NCBI RefSeq assembly: GCF_014649375.1
Contig: NZ_BMSX01000003.1
Coordinates: forward strand, 496,001 to 560,000
DNA: 64,000 bases
Reading direction: 5' to 3'
Source: Streptomyces aurantiogriseus
Lineage (GTDB): Bacteria > Actinomycetota > Actinomycetes > Streptomycetales > Streptomycetaceae
Shown: in pieces, positions 50,762 to 62,994 of the stretch
Numbering within the stretch: position 1 is the stretch's first letter
How the letters are laid out: each line of letters opens with the position of its first letter
Program-made: the position numbers and the translations under genes
The notes under the pieces: model-generated
Told to the model about the DNA's origin: nothing
The model's input: only the letters and a program-made list of their open reading frames with translations
Database searches by the model: none

Positions 50762-51682
50762 ATGGATCCGCTCCTCGTTGTCAGCGAAGAGGTACGCACC
50801 GCTCTCGACGAACAGCGCCCCGTGGTGGCGCTGGAGTCCTCGCTCATCGTCAACGGACCCGCCTATCCGGCCAACACCGAACTCGGCCTGGAGATCGAGA
50901 AGTCGGTCCGCGACGCGGGCGCGGTCCCCGCGACGATCGGTATCGCCGACGGCAAGTTCGTCGTGGGCATGGACGCCGATCTCATCGACCGGTTCGCGAG
51001 CACCAAGGGCATCCCCAAGGTCAGCGCCCGCGACCTCGGCCCGGTCCTGGCGGGCGGCGGCCTCGGCTCGACGACCGTCGCCGGCACCGTGGTGCCCGCC
51101 GCGCGCGCCGGGATCCCGGTCTTCTCCACGGCCGGCATCGGTGGTGTCCACCGGCGCGCCCAGGAGACGTTCGACGTCTCCGCGGACCTGCTGCAGTTCA
51201 CCCGCACCCGGATCGCCGTGGTGTGCGCCGGCGCCAAGTCCATCCTCGACCTGGGCCTGACCGCCGAGTACCTGGAGACCGCGGGCGTGCCCGTCCTCGG
51301 CTACGGCACCGACCGCCTCCCCGCCTTCTACGTCCGCGAGTCCGACGTGCCGGTCAACCGCGTCGACGACCTGCGCGTCGCCGCCCGCGCCACCCAGCTG
51401 CACTGGGAGGTCAACGGCGACCGCACCGTCCTGCTGACCACCCCCATCGACGAAGAGGACGCCCTCGACGGCGACGAGATCGAGCGGGCCATCCAGTCCG
51501 CGCTGGACGAGGCCGACCAGGCGGGCGTGCGGGGCAACGCCATCAGCCCCTTCCTGATGCGCGCCCTCACCCAGGTCACCGCCGGCCGCAGCGCCGCCGC
51601 GACCCGCGCCGTACTGCTGTCCACGGCCCGCGTCGCCGGCGAGTTCGCGGTCGCCTTCAGCGCCACCCGGACGGAGCGCTGA
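50762..51682 (+). CDS. psuG: Pseudouridine-5'-phosphate glycosidase
   Basis: 306 residues, full-length PsuG: VVALESSLIVNGPAYPANTE, AVPATIGIADGKFVVGM, KGIPKVSARDLGPVLA, GTVVPAARAGIPVFSTAGIGGVH (in parts), VVCAGAKSILDLGLTAEYLET with the catalytic Lys, and RGNAISPFLMRAL. PsuG reversibly links uracil and ribose 5-phosphate through a C-C bond. Its partner here is a HAD phosphatase one base downstream rather than a PsuK kinase, an arrangement like the C-nucleoside genes of minimycin/indigoidine clusters (IndA/IndB types). No indigoidine-type NRPS is present in the window. Confidence 0.9.
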   Translation: MDPLLVVSEEVRTALDEQRPVVALESSLIVNGPAYPANTELGLEIEKSVRDAGAVPATIGIADGKFVVGMDADLIDRFASTKGIPKVSARDLGPVLAGGGLGSTTVAGTVVPAARAGIPVFSTAGIGGVHRRAQETFDVSADLLQFTRTRIAVVCAGAKSILDLGLTAEYLETAGVPVLGYGTDRLPAFYVRESDVPVNRVDDLRVAARATQLHWEVNGDRTVLLTTPIDEEDALDGDEIERAIQSALDEADQAGVRGNAISPFLMRALTQVTAGRSAAATRAVLLSTARVAGEFAVAFSATRTER

Positions 51683-51683
51683 G

Positions 51684-52370
51684 ATGACGGCAGAGCACAG
51701 CGGCGTCCTCCGCGGCGTCATCTTCGACATGGACGGCACCCTCGCCGACACCCCCGGAGCGATCGTCTCCATCACCCTGAAGGTCCTCGCGGAACTCGGC
51801 CGCGAGGCCGACGAGGACGCCGTGCGCGCCACCGTCGGCAAGCCGCTGGACCGCAACTTCTCCCAGCTGCTCGGACTGCCCGCCGACCACGCCGAGGTGC
51901 AGAACGCCATGGCCGCCTACCGGCGCGGCTTCGCAGAGCACCTCGCCGAGCAGCGTGAGCGCATGCTCTACGCGGGCGTCCCCAAGGGCCTGGTCAAGCT
52001 CCGCGAGTCCGGCCATACCCTGGCGATCGCCACCTCCAAGACCTATGACGCCGCGGTCAACGTGCTGCGGACCACCGGCATCCTCGACGAGTTCACCGTC
52101 GTCGCGGGCCATGACTCCGTCGACCGCGGCAAGCCCGCGCCCGACATGGCCCTGTACGTCGCGCAGGAACTCGGCATTCCGGCCGCCGACTGCGTCGTCA
52201 TCGGCGACGCGACCGGCGACATCGAGATGGCCGGCGCCGCCGGCATGACATCCATCGGGGTCTCCTACGGAGTCGCCACCGCGGCCGAACTCCTCGCGGC
52301 GGGAGCCCAGTCGGTGGCCGACTCCTTCGACGACGTCGTCACCGCCGTCACCCAAGGCAGACAGACATGA
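51684..52370 (+). CDS. HAD-superfamily phosphatase (phosphoglycolate-phosphatase-like)
   Basis: 228 residues. HAD motif I FDMDGTLADT, motif II-type ATSKT near residue 115, Lys in RGKPAPDM and motif IV VIGDATGDIEMAGAAGM. The cap is C1 helical. Likely dephosphorylates a sugar or nucleoside phosphate; next to PsuG the natural substrate would be pseudouridine 5'-phosphate or a related C-nucleotide (inference). Start one base after the psuG stop; stop overlaps the acyltransferase start by 4 bp, so the three form a coupled operon. Confidence 0.9.
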   Translation: MTAEHSGVLRGVIFDMDGTLADTPGAIVSITLKVLAELGREADEDAVRATVGKPLDRNFSQLLGLPADHAEVQNAMAAYRRGFAEHLAEQRERMLYAGVPKGLVKLRESGHTLAIATSKTYDAAVNVLRTTGILDEFTVVAGHDSVDRGKPAPDMALYVAQELGIPAADCVVIGDATGDIEMAGAAGMTSIGVSYGVATAAELLAAGAQSVADSFDDVVTAVTQGRQT

Positions 52371-53524
52371 CTCTGGCATCGACACCGGACGTGGGGCAGG
52401 AAGCGCGCACCGCCACCAAGCGGCAGCAGCTTCCCGCCCTGACGGGTATGCGCTTCATCGCGGCCTTCGCGGTCTTCCTCTTCCACCTGACCATGCTCGC
52501 CATCCACACCCCGCACGGCATCGACGTCCTGCACCAGTTCGGGGACGAGGGCGTGCGCGACGCCTACAACTCGGTCTTCCGGGTGGCCGGCTTCACCGGG
52601 GTCTCCTTCTTCTTCGTACTCAGCGGATTCGTCCTGACCTGGTCCGCCCGGTCCACCGACACCCTCACCGGGTTCTGGCGGCGCCGGTTCTTCAAGATCT
52701 ATCCGCTGCACGTGGTGACGTACGCGATCGGTCTGCTGCTGCTCACCGGCTCCGCGTTCCACGCCGCCGACGACCTCCCCGGCGTCGTACTGATCCAGTC
52801 CTGGATCCCTGACGCGCGTGTCATCTTCGCCGCCAACTCGCCGTCTTGGTCGATCTCCTGCGAGGCGCTGTTCTACCTGCTCTTCCCGCTGCTGCTGCCG
52901 CTGATCGAGCGGATCCCGGTCCGCCGGCTGTGGTGGTGGACGGCGGCCATGGTCGTCGGCATCTTCGCCGTCGCCACCATCGGCCACCTGTACGTCTCCA
53001 TGGAGTACCAGTTCTGGTTCACCTACACGCTGCCCCCGCTGCGGCTGATGGAGTTCGTCCTTGGCATCTTCGCCGCACGGCTGGTGATCCTGGGCCGCTG
53101 GCCCGACGTCAGGCTCGCCCCGGCCGCGCTGCTCCTCGTCCTCTCCTACGCCCTCGCGCTCCAGGTGCCGCAGGTCTTCGCACAGACCGCCGTCACCATC
53201 GTCCCGGTGGTCCTGGTGGTGGGCGCCGGCGCGACGGCCGACATCAAGGGCCGCTCCCGACTGCTGCGCACCCGCACCATGGTGTGGCTGGGGGAGATCT
53301 CCTTCGCGTTCTACATGATCCACCTCGTGGTCCTGCTGTCGGTACGCAAGTGGCTGGGCGCGGAGAACTCCTACAGCACCCCCAAGGCCCTGCTGATCAT
53401 CGCGTTCTGTCTGGGCGTCACCCTGCTGCTGGCCTGGCTGCTGCACATCGGCGTCGAACGCCCGGCCATGCGTCACTTCAGCGTGCGGCGCCAGGACCGC
53501 AGAAGGACCGAAGCGGCGGCCTGA
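52367..53524 (+). CDS. Membrane acyltransferase (acyltransferase_3/OafA type)
   Basis: 385 residues with about ten membrane helices. Family hallmarks: [20 protein letters not shown] with the catalytic His, [52 protein letters not shown] and [10 protein letters not shown]. It transfers acyl (often acetyl) groups to sugars or other hydroxyl acceptors at the membrane. Its coupling to psuG and the HAD phosphatase suggests acylation of a glycoside or C-nucleoside (inference). Confidence 0.88.
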   Translation: MTLASTPDVGQEARTATKRQQLPALTGMRFIAAFAVFLFHLTMLAIHTPHGIDVLHQFGDEGVRDAYNSVFRVAGFTGVSFFFVLSGFVLTWSARSTDTLTGFWRRRFFKIYPLHVVTYAIGLLLLTGSAFHAADDLPGVVLIQSWIPDARVIFAANSPSWSISCEALFYLLFPLLLPLIERIPVRRLWWWTAAMVVGIFAVATIGHLYVSMEYQFWFTYTLPPLRLMEFVLGIFAARLVILGRWPDVRLAPAALLLVLSYALALQVPQVFAQTAVTIVPVVLVVGAGATADIKGRSRLLRTRTMVWLGEISFAFYMIHLVVLLSVRKWLGAENSYSTPKALLIIAFCLGVTLLLAWLLHIGVERPAMRHFSVRRQDRRRTEAAA

Positions 53525-53592
53525 CCCGCCCCGCGCGCCGCGCCCACCGCCACCATCCGCCGTCGAACCGCCGACACGACCGAGGAGCACCG

Positions 53593-56369
<2,777 letters not shown>

Positions 56370-56420
56370 GTGAGCCCTCCCCGGCACCACACCCCCTCTG
56401 CACGGGCTGTTGACGCTACG

Positions 56421-57344
56421 TCATGGGTGTGGGGCTCCGCCGGCCACGGCCAGGCGGCAGGCCTCCGCGTACGCCCGTACCAACGGTCGCTGCCCGTCCT
56501 CGCGGCGCCAGGCCAGGACGTAGCGGCTGGGGGTGACGCCGTGGACCGGGCGGGTGAGCACACCGCCCAGGGTGAGGAGCGGGACGTTGCCCGCGGCCAC
56601 CAGGCAGATGCCGAGGCCGGCGACCAGGGCCTCGTACGTCTCCTCGGTGCCGGCGATCTCGGCGCCGATCACGGGTGGGCGGCCGCCTCGGGCATCCAGG
56701 GCGAGCCAGTAGTCCCGTCACGGGCCGGTGCTCTCGGGAAGGGCCAGGAACGGCTCGTCCAGGAGTTCGGTGAAGTCGATCTCGGGGCGGGCGGCCAGGG
56801 GGTGGGTCTCCGGGAGGGCGACATGGACCGGTTCCTCGGCGATCAGCGTCCAGGCGTAGCGCTCCTGGTCGGGCAGCGGCAGCCAGACGAAGGCCACGTC
56901 CGCGTCGCCGCCGGCCAGGCCCGCGGTCGGGTCCTCCCAGTTCACCTGGCGCAGCCGGACGACGGTGTGCGGGTGGGCGGCCGTGAAGCGGGAGCGGATC
57001 GCGGGCAGAAGGCCGCCGCGGCCGGGGCGGGTGCTCATGCCGACGACCAGCGTGCCGCGTTCCGTCGCCCGCGCCTGTTCCACCGCGGCCGCGCCCTCCG
57101 CCCAGGTGTCCAGCATCCGTCGCGCGTGCGGCAGCAGCGCCGAGCCCGCCGCGGTGAGCGCCACGCCGTGCCGGTCGCGGCGGAACAGTTCCACGCCCAA
57201 CTGCCGTTCCAGCGCCCGGATCTGCTTGCTCAGCGCGGGCTGTGACACGTACAGACGCTCGGCCGCGCGCGTGAAGTGCAGTTCCTCGGCCACGGTGGCG
57301 AAGTAGCGCAGGTCCCGGATGTGGACGTCGGAAGTCATAGCCAT
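56421..57344 (-). pseudogene. LysR-family regulator gene interrupted by an in-frame TGA
   Basis: The first 208 codons encode a LysR HTH (LRYFATVAEELHFTRAAERLYVSQPALSKQIRALERQLG region; landmarks LHFTRAAERL and SQPALSKQI) and most of the effector domain, ending ALPESTGP. A TGA at 56720-56718 follows, after which the same frame continues without interruption as RDYWLALDARGG...GTEETYEALVAGLGICLVA to a second stop. The continuation is exactly what LysR proteins have at that point, so a single nonsense change (for example CGA to TGA) has split the gene. It may be a recent pseudogene, a sequencing error or a site of read-through. Divergent from an SDR gene that would be its classical target. Confidence 0.8.
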
Positions 57345-57427
57345 CGGTTATCAGCGTGGGTCTTGGACGGGCAACCGCCTTTCGCCGCAAGCTCGTGGCA
57401 CAGGAGATCGACGGACTGGGAGTGGTC

Positions 57428-58258
57428 ATGAACAAGGTGTGGCTGGTGACGGGCGCGAGCAGTGGATTCGGGCGGGCGATCGCCGAGGCGGCGCTGGCGG
57501 AGGGCGATGTGGTGGTCGGCGCGGCCCGGCGGACCGAGGCGCTGGCGGACCTGGTGGCCGCCCGTCCCGACCAGATGGAGGCGCTGTCCCTGGACGTCAC
57601 CGACACGGCCGCCGCGGAGGCCGCCGTACGGGACGTGGTGGCGCGGCACGGGCGGATCGACGTGCTGGTCAACAACGCGGGCCGTACGCATGTCGGCGCC
57701 TTCGAGGAGACCACGGAGGCGGAGCTGCGGGAGCTGTTCGACCTGCATGTCTTCGGGCCCGCCGCGCTCACCCGGGCCGTCCTGCCGCACATGCGGGAGC
57801 GGCGCTCGGGCGCGATCGTGCAGATGAGCAGCATGGGCGGGCAGATGTCGTTCGCGGGCTTCTCGGCCTACAGCGGGACGAAGTTCGCGCTGGAGGGCCT
57901 GAGCGAGGGGCTCGCCGACGAGGTGCGGGACTTCGGGATCAAGGTGCTGATCGTGGAGCCCGGCTCCTTCCGCACCGGGCTGTTCGAGGCCGGCCGGGCC
58001 GGGGCCAGCGCCGACACCGGGGTGTACGCCAAGGTCAGCGAGACCCGCGGCTTCGTCTCCGGCGGCGACGGCAGCCAGCCCGGCGACCCGGCGAAGGCGG
58101 CGGCGCTGATCCTCGCCGCGCTCGACGCGGAGGAGACCCCGTTGCGCCTGCCGCTCGGCGACGACGCGGTCACGGCCGTCCTCGGCCACCTGGACGCCGT
58201 ACGGGCCGACATCGCGGCCTGGGAGAAGCGGACCCGGGCCACCGCGTTCGAGGACTGA
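57428..58258 (+). CDS. SDR-family oxidoreductase
   Basis: 276 residues: VWLVTGASSGFGRAIAEAAL at the N-terminus, VNNAGRTHVG near 78, catalytic Ser in QMSSMGG and Tyr/Lys in YSGTKFALEGL, and VEPGSFRTGLF. It belongs to the classical SDRs annotated as short-chain oxidoreductases of unknown substrate. GGGAG precedes the ATG at 57428. It is divergent from the broken LysR gene, 83 bases away, and may have lost its regulator. Confidence 0.88.
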   Translation: MNKVWLVTGASSGFGRAIAEAALAEGDVVVGAARRTEALADLVAARPDQMEALSLDVTDTAAAEAAVRDVVARHGRIDVLVNNAGRTHVGAFEETTEAELRELFDLHVFGPAALTRAVLPHMRERRSGAIVQMSSMGGQMSFAGFSAYSGTKFALEGLSEGLADEVRDFGIKVLIVEPGSFRTGLFEAGRAGASADTGVYAKVSETRGFVSGGDGSQPGDPAKAAALILAALDAEETPLRLPLGDDAVTAVLGHLDAVRADIAAWEKRTRATAFED

Positions 58259-58295
58259 GGCCCAGCCGACGACGGGTGCCGTGTCGTCGACGGGC

Positions 58296-58369
58296 GGCCG
58301 CAGTCCTCCTCGCGGAAACGCTTCGGCCCGGTGGGCCGGCCGTAGTCCTCCTCGCGGAAACGCTTCGGC
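58296..58369. repeat. Two near-identical 32-bp direct repeats
   Basis: Units start at 58296 and 58338 (period 42 bp): GGCCG(C/T)AGTCCTCCTCGC followed by GGAAACGCTTCGGC, differing at one position. They fill the start of the 450-base gap after the SDR gene. Read on the minus strand they would encode a repeated P-K-R-F-R-E-E-D block, but no gene contains them. Confidence 0.6.
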
Positions 58370-58387
58370 TCGGTGCCCAGCCCGTCG

Positions 58388-58657
58388 TCAGCACCAGCCC
58401 CGTCGCGCGGTGAACGGAAGCAACTCCCCGGCCGGCCCGCCCGCCTGCCCGGCCGGCACCCCCAGCGCCTCCGCCGGCTCCTCCCGCGCCGGCCCCGCCG
58501 CGCCGTCCGCCGGAATGGCCGGCAGCGGCCACACCCCGGCGGCCGAGCAGACGGAGTCGCCCTCGACGCTCCCCGCCCACCGTGCGGTCAGCCCGTTCAC
58601 CGCTCGGATCGTCGCATGCGACCCCCGTACCGCCCCCGCTCGTCCCGCGCTTACCAT
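58388..58657 (-). pseudogene. Possible truncated serpin-like gene fragment
   Basis: An 89-codon minus-strand frame whose first 75 residues (SHATIRAVNGLTARWAG, VCSAAGVWPLPAIPADGA, PAREEPAEALGVPA) resemble, from memory, the N-terminus of Streptomyces serpin-family proteins, then end abruptly in FTARRGWC and a stop. A complete serpin would need over 300 more residues, and none follow in any frame. It is therefore a candidate decayed fragment next to the direct repeats. Similarity is by recollection only. Confidence 0.35.
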
Positions 58658-58711
58658 GCGCCCAGTCGTACGTCAGTTCCCCGACCCGTCTGATCCAGGA
58701 GCACGGTATTC

Positions 58712-60004
58712 GTGTCCATACCCCCGCCGCCCGGGCCGCAGCAGCCCCAGGACCCGTACCAGCCTCCGCAGCCGCAGAGCCCGTACGCTCCCCCTTCTCA
58801 GGGAGCGGACCAGGGAACGCCCCAGGGAACGCCCCAGGGTTCGCCTCCGGGATCGCCCCAGGTGCTGCCGCAGGGGCCGTTCCAGGGGCCGCCGCAGGGA
58901 CCGTACGGAGGGCCGCCGTACCCGGTCTGGGGGCAGGGTTTTCTTCCCCTGCAGAACCGGCCCGCGCCGGTCAACGGGGTCGCCATCGCCGCCCTCGTCC
59001 TCGGGGTGCTGTGCTTCCTTCCGGCGGTGGGGCTGATCCTCGGGATCGTCGCGCTGGTGCAGATCCGCAAGCGCGGGGAGCGCGGCAAGGGGATGGCGAT
59101 CGGCGGCGCGGTGCTGTCCTCCGTCGGGCTCGCGCTGTGGGTGCTGGCGATCGCGACGGGTGGCCTGTCCGCCGCCTGGGAGGGCTTCAAGGAGGGCGCG
59201 AGCGGCAACTCCAGCCTCTCGCTCGCCAAGGGCGAGTGCTTCGACGTGCCCGGCGCGACCTTCGACGAGGACGTCTACGACGTCGACAAGGTGTCCTGCT
59301 CCGGTGAGCACGACGGCGAGGTGTTCGGCACCGTCCCGCTGACCGGCAGCAGCTACCCGGGCGACGACTCCATCACGGACACCGCCGAGGACAAGTGCTG
59401 GGAGCTCCAGGACCGTTACACGATGGACCCCTGGGCGCTGACCGACGAGGTCGACGTCTACTACCTCACGCCCACCCGGGAGAGCTGGAGCTGGGGCGAC
59501 CGCGAGATCACCTGCGTCTTCGGCAACACCGACGAGCGCGGCACCCTCACCGGCTCGCTGCGCGCCGACGAGACGACCCTCGACGCCGACCAGTTGGCCT
59601 TCCTGAAGGCGATGGACGCCGTCGACGAGGTGCTCTACGAGGAGCCCGAGGAATACGCCGAAGATGACCTGAAGGTCAATCAGACCTGGGCGGGCAAGGC
59701 CGGGGACGTGACCGGCGAGCAGGCCGACGCGCTGAGCGGGCGCACCTGGTCCGCCGACAGCCGCCAGGCCGTCGCCGACCTGGTGAAGGACATGAAGGAC
59801 GCCGGCAAGGAGTGGGCGAAGGCGGCGGACGCCTCCGACGTGGACACCTTCTACGAGCACTACGACAACGCCTACGACTACGTCGACGGCGACAGCACCG
59901 TCACCGCGCGCGAGGCTCTGGGCCTGGCCACCACCCCGCCCACCTACGAGGAGGACCCGGAGAGCGGGGGCAGCACCGGGGACGAGGGCGGTCTCGATGT
60001 GTGA
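58712..60004 (+). CDS. DUF4190/septum-formation-domain membrane protein
   Basis: 430 residues. A Pro/Gln/Gly-rich N-terminal 75 residues, two membrane helices in a DUF4190 unit (GVAIAALVLGVLCFLPAVGLILGIVALVQIRKRG in parts, then KGMAIGGAVLSSVGLALWVLAIATGG in parts), and an extracytoplasmic region with paired Cys (KGECFDVPG, VSCSGEHDGEVFG, DKCWELQDRY, ITCVFGNTD) of the septum-formation type, ending in an acidic tail. Widespread in Streptomyces; function not established. GTG start with AGGAG upstream. Confidence 0.8.
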   Translation: MSIPPPPGPQQPQDPYQPPQPQSPYAPPSQGADQGTPQGTPQGSPPGSPQVLPQGPFQGPPQGPYGGPPYPVWGQGFLPLQNRPAPVNGVAIAALVLGVLCFLPAVGLILGIVALVQIRKRGERGKGMAIGGAVLSSVGLALWVLAIATGGLSAAWEGFKEGASGNSSLSLAKGECFDVPGATFDEDVYDVDKVSCSGEHDGEVFGTVPLTGSSYPGDDSITDTAEDKCWELQDRYTMDPWALTDEVDVYYLTPTRESWSWGDREITCVFGNTDERGTLTGSLRADETTLDADQLAFLKAMDAVDEVLYEEPEEYAEDDLKVNQTWAGKAGDVTGEQADALSGRTWSADSRQAVADLVKDMKDAGKEWAKAADASDVDTFYEHYDNAYDYVDGDSTVTAREALGLATTPPTYEEDPESGGSTGDEGGLDV

Positions 60005-60117
60005 TCACGTCCATACCGGGCAGAAAGTGCCTGCGTAAAGCCCCTCCCAGGGATAAGTCATCACATCGAGTGGTTCTCTGGCCTTTGCTTGCATGGCTCA
60101 ACCCACGGTTGCCAGGC

Positions 60118-60133
60118 TGTAGCTGTCTGTACA
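60118..60133 (+). promoter_or_regulatory. GntR-type operator candidate
   Basis: TGTA-GCTGTCTG-TACA, an inverted repeat 19 bases upstream of the GntR gene, overlapping the probable -10 area (TTGCCA at 60109-60114 is a possible -35). Suggests autoregulation. Confidence 0.4.
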
Positions 60134-60151
60134 ACCTGATGGGAGCGGCCA

Positions 60152-60904
60152 GTGACATTCGGTGAGCAGCCGGCGTACCTGCGCGTCGCGGGTGATCTCC
60201 GCAAGAAGATCGTCGACGGCTCGCTGCCACCGCGCACCCGCCTCCCCTCTCAGGCCAGAATCCGCGAGGAGTACGGCGTCTCCGACACCGTCGCCCTCGA
60301 GGCGCGCAAGGTGCTGATGGCGGAGGGGCTGGTCGAGGGCCGCTCCGGGTCGGGGACGTACGTACGCGAGCGGCCGGTGCCGCGCCGGATCGCCCGCTCC
60401 GGCTACCGCCCGACCGGCGGCGCGACCCCGTTCCGTCAGGAGCAGTCCGACGCCCGCGCGCGCGGGACCTGGGAGTCCAGCAGCGAGCAGGCCGACGCGA
60501 GCCGGTCCGTCGCCGAGCGGCTCGGCATCCAGCCCGGCGACCGCGTGATGTGCACGAAGTACGTCTTCCGGGAGGCCGGCGAGGCGATGATGCTCTCCAC
60601 CTCCTGGGAGCCCCTCGCCCTCACCGGCCGCACGCCCGTCATGCTCCCCGAGGAGGGCCCCCTCGGCGGCATGGGCGTCGTCGAGCGCATGCGCGCCATC
60701 GACGTCGTCGTCGACAACGTCACCGAGGAGGTCGGCGCCCGCCCCGGCCTCGCCGAGGAACTCGTCGTCCTGGGCGGTGTCCCCGGCCATGTCGTCCTGG
60801 TCGTCCAGCGCACGTACTACGCGTCCGGCCGCCCGGTCGAAACGGCGGACGTGGTGATCCCGGCGGACCGGTACCGGGTCGCGTACCACCTGCCGGTGAA
60901 GTAG
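60152..60904 (+). CDS. GntR-family (HutC/UTRA) regulator
   Basis: 250 residues. N-terminal GntR winged helix (YLRVAGDLRKKIVDGSLPPRTRLPSQARIREEYGVSDTVALEARKVLMAEGLVEGRSGSGTYV; landmarks LPSQARIREEYGVS and GSGTYV) and a C-terminal UTRA ligand domain from about residue 90. UTRA members sense small metabolites such as sugars or amino acids; the ligand is unknown. GTG start with GGGAG upstream. Monocistronic by appearance, with a short hairpin (AGCCGC/GCGGCT, 60903-60920) just after the stop. Confidence 0.9.
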   Translation: MTFGEQPAYLRVAGDLRKKIVDGSLPPRTRLPSQARIREEYGVSDTVALEARKVLMAEGLVEGRSGSGTYVRERPVPRRIARSGYRPTGGATPFRQEQSDARARGTWESSSEQADASRSVAERLGIQPGDRVMCTKYVFREAGEAMMLSTSWEPLALTGRTPVMLPEEGPLGGMGVVERMRAIDVVVDNVTEEVGARPGLAEELVVLGGVPGHVVLVVQRTYYASGRPVETADVVIPADRYRVAYHLPVK

Positions 60905-61349
60905 CCGCAGTCCCGCGGCTGCCGGCCCGGCGCCCCAGCGCGAGTCGTGCGCCGGCCCGGCGTCCCTCGCGTAAGTCGCGCGCCGGCGGCGCACGCCCGG
61001 GCTGCCCGCCGGAGTCACGCCTGCCCGTCCAATGGTTGCGGTTCGGGCTGTCGACGGGGTGGGGGCGGTCGTCGGTGAGGTGGCGCATGGAGTGAGACAG
61101 CGCACACCCTTCCGGCAGTTGCCCCCGGAAACAGCCCTCCGCGGGACCGCTCGCGTGCCGTCGGAATCCGGTCGATTCCCGTCGTTCCCGCAGGTCGCCC
61201 GCCAGGTGCCCGGCAACGCGCCGACCGGAGGCATCGTGCCGCGGGCACGGCGCGTTCGGTCTCGTGCGCCCCCTCCGTCTTGGCTGGTTGCGTACCTGTT
61301 TGTGAAAAGCCGTATTCGCTGCGTAAAGGTTAGGCGTACGCTCGGGCAT
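60905..61349. other. Non-coding gap with imperfect tandem repeats
   Basis: No gene supported. After the hairpin at the GntR stop, a roughly 30-bp unit beginning GCCGGCCCGGCG is repeated imperfectly at 60921 and 60951 and partly at 60982. The rest is GC-rich unique sequence turning AT-richer at 61285-61345, where a promoter for the downstream small genes probably lies. Confidence 0.4.
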
Positions 61350-61445
61350 ATGCGGATTGCGGTTTCCTTGGAGGGCGGGGCGCGCGGCGTGCCGCGGACG
61401 GGATCCGGGCGTGCCGGGACGGGAAGGGGGCGTGGGGCGCGATGA
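61350..61445 (+). CDS. Possible 31-residue leader ORF
   Basis: ATG at 61350 opens a short frame (MRIAVSLEGGARGV..., Gly/Arg-rich) whose TGA overlaps the ATG of the following SPOR-like gene (ATGA). The overlap and the AT-rich region upstream hint at translational coupling, but there is no good ribosome site and the composition could be chance. Confidence 0.25.
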   Translation: MRIAVSLEGGARGVPRTGSGRAGTGRGRGAR

Positions 61446-61633
61446 ACGACAGCACCATCTCTCTGCCCTGGCTCGTCATACGGCAGGACGACAACGGCAA
61501 TCGCTACCGCGTCGGCCGGTACGCGACGCGCGCCGAGGCCCAGAAGATCGCGGACAGCCTCGACCACCGCGGACACAAGCAGCTCTACTGGGTCGAACGC
61601 ATCGGGCAGAACGGGGACGCCTCCCGGAACTGA
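61442..61633 (+). CDS. Small SPOR-like protein
   Basis: 63 residues: LPWLVIRQDDNGNRYRVGRYATRAEAQKIADSLDHRGHKQLYWVERI (landmarks YRVGRYATRAEAQKIADSL). The alternating strand and helix with a Tyr-Arg-Val-Gly core resembles a minimal SPOR-type fold and is a well-conserved small Streptomyces protein. Role unknown. It sits 30 bases before a Nudix gene. Confidence 0.75.
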   Translation: MNDSTISLPWLVIRQDDNGNRYRVGRYATRAEAQKIADSLDHRGHKQLYWVERIGQNGDASRN

Positions 61634-61663
61634 CCTCCCCGGCACTCCCGTAGGCTCCGGCGC

Positions 61664-62074
<411 letters not shown>

Positions 62075-62215
62075 CCGCCCTTCCCTGAGCGGCGCCGGCG
62101 TCTGCGCCGTTGGTGCCACAGCGCGCGCTCCCACGCGGTACTGGCCCCTGTATATCGGGTATGTGCCCATTAACCCTGCGAAACCGGACATGGGTGTACC
62201 TCGCTGGCCTGGGAA

Positions 62216-62623
62216 GTGATCGGCGTGATCGACACCGAAGGCGACTGCGCCGAGTGGACGTTCCCCGCTGACCCCGGCGCGGTGCGTACCGCCCGCAGTG
62301 CGGTGCGGGGGCAACTGCGCGGCTGGGAGCTGGACAGCCTCGGCGACATCGCGGCCCTGCTGGTCAGCGAGCTGGTGACCAACGCCCTCCGGCACGCCAC
62401 CGGTCCCATCGGTGTCCGCCTGGTCCGTCCCGCCGGTCTGGAGGGCGTGCTGCTGGTGGAGGTCTCCGACCCGCTGCCGGACCCGCCCCGCGAGCGCGTC
62501 GCCCTGCCCGACGACGAGAGCGGCCGCGGGCTGCAACTGGTGGCCTCCTCCTCGCGCCGCTGGGGCACCCGGCCCGGAGACAACGGCAAGACGGTGTGGT
62601 TCGAACTGGCGGTGCCCGGCTGA
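62216..62623 (+). CDS. Anti-sigma-factor-like ATP-binding protein (HATPase_c)
   Basis: 135 residues, GHKL fold: LLVSELVTNALRHATG (N box, about residues 43-58), VSDPLPDPP (G1), SGRGLQLVASSSRRWG (G2) and KTVWFEL. These RsbW/SpoIIAB-like proteins are abundant in Streptomyces and usually pair with anti-anti-sigma factors and SpoIIE phosphatases. The PAS-domain gene 370 bases downstream is probably such a phosphatase. GTG start at 62216; a GTG nine bases on is possible. Confidence 0.85.
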   Translation: MIGVIDTEGDCAEWTFPADPGAVRTARSAVRGQLRGWELDSLGDIAALLVSELVTNALRHATGPIGVRLVRPAGLEGVLLVEVSDPLPDPPRERVALPDDESGRGLQLVASSSRRWGTRPGDNGKTVWFELAVPG

Positions 62624-62994
62624 GTCCCGAGGCGTCGAAGCCGGAGCCGCCGTCGCCCTATTCACTGTGCCCGATGCGCTGTTGCCCAATTCGCTGTCGC
62701 CGGAGCCGCTGTTGCCGGATTCGCCGAAGCCGGCGACCAGGTCTGGGAGGCTGAGGGGCCGCAGGTTGCCCGCCCGTCGGCGGGCCTGTCCGCAGACCCG
62801 TGCAGGAAGGTGTGGTTCGACGACGTGTCCGCTGGTTAGAAGACTGGAAGTGTTGTCACAGATCGGTCCGGAAAACGCCTGGACCGTGCTGTGATCGTGA
62901 ACACCGTGCCGCGCGGCACCGTAGTGCTGGATACTGCGGGCAGCCGCCCCCGGTGACCGATGCCGGGCGCGGTGAGCTGGAGGGGACGGTTCGC
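62624..62994. other. Intergenic region with degenerate repeats and a palindrome
   Basis: No gene seen. At 62634-62735 a loose unit of the CGCTGTTGCCGGAT kind recurs several times. GTGCCGCGCGGCAC (62906-62919) is a perfect 14-bp palindrome about 75 bases before the next start, a possible operator. Confidence 0.35.

Noticed and set aside
50582..51910. N-terminal extension of the beta-propeller frame across psuG
   Set aside because: The real start is the ATG at 50581 with GGAGGA and a signal peptide; the extension is psuG antisense.
60905..61349. Short imperfect tandem repeats as a CRISPR array
   Set aside because: Two to three units of about 30 bp with no spacers of constant length and no cas genes.
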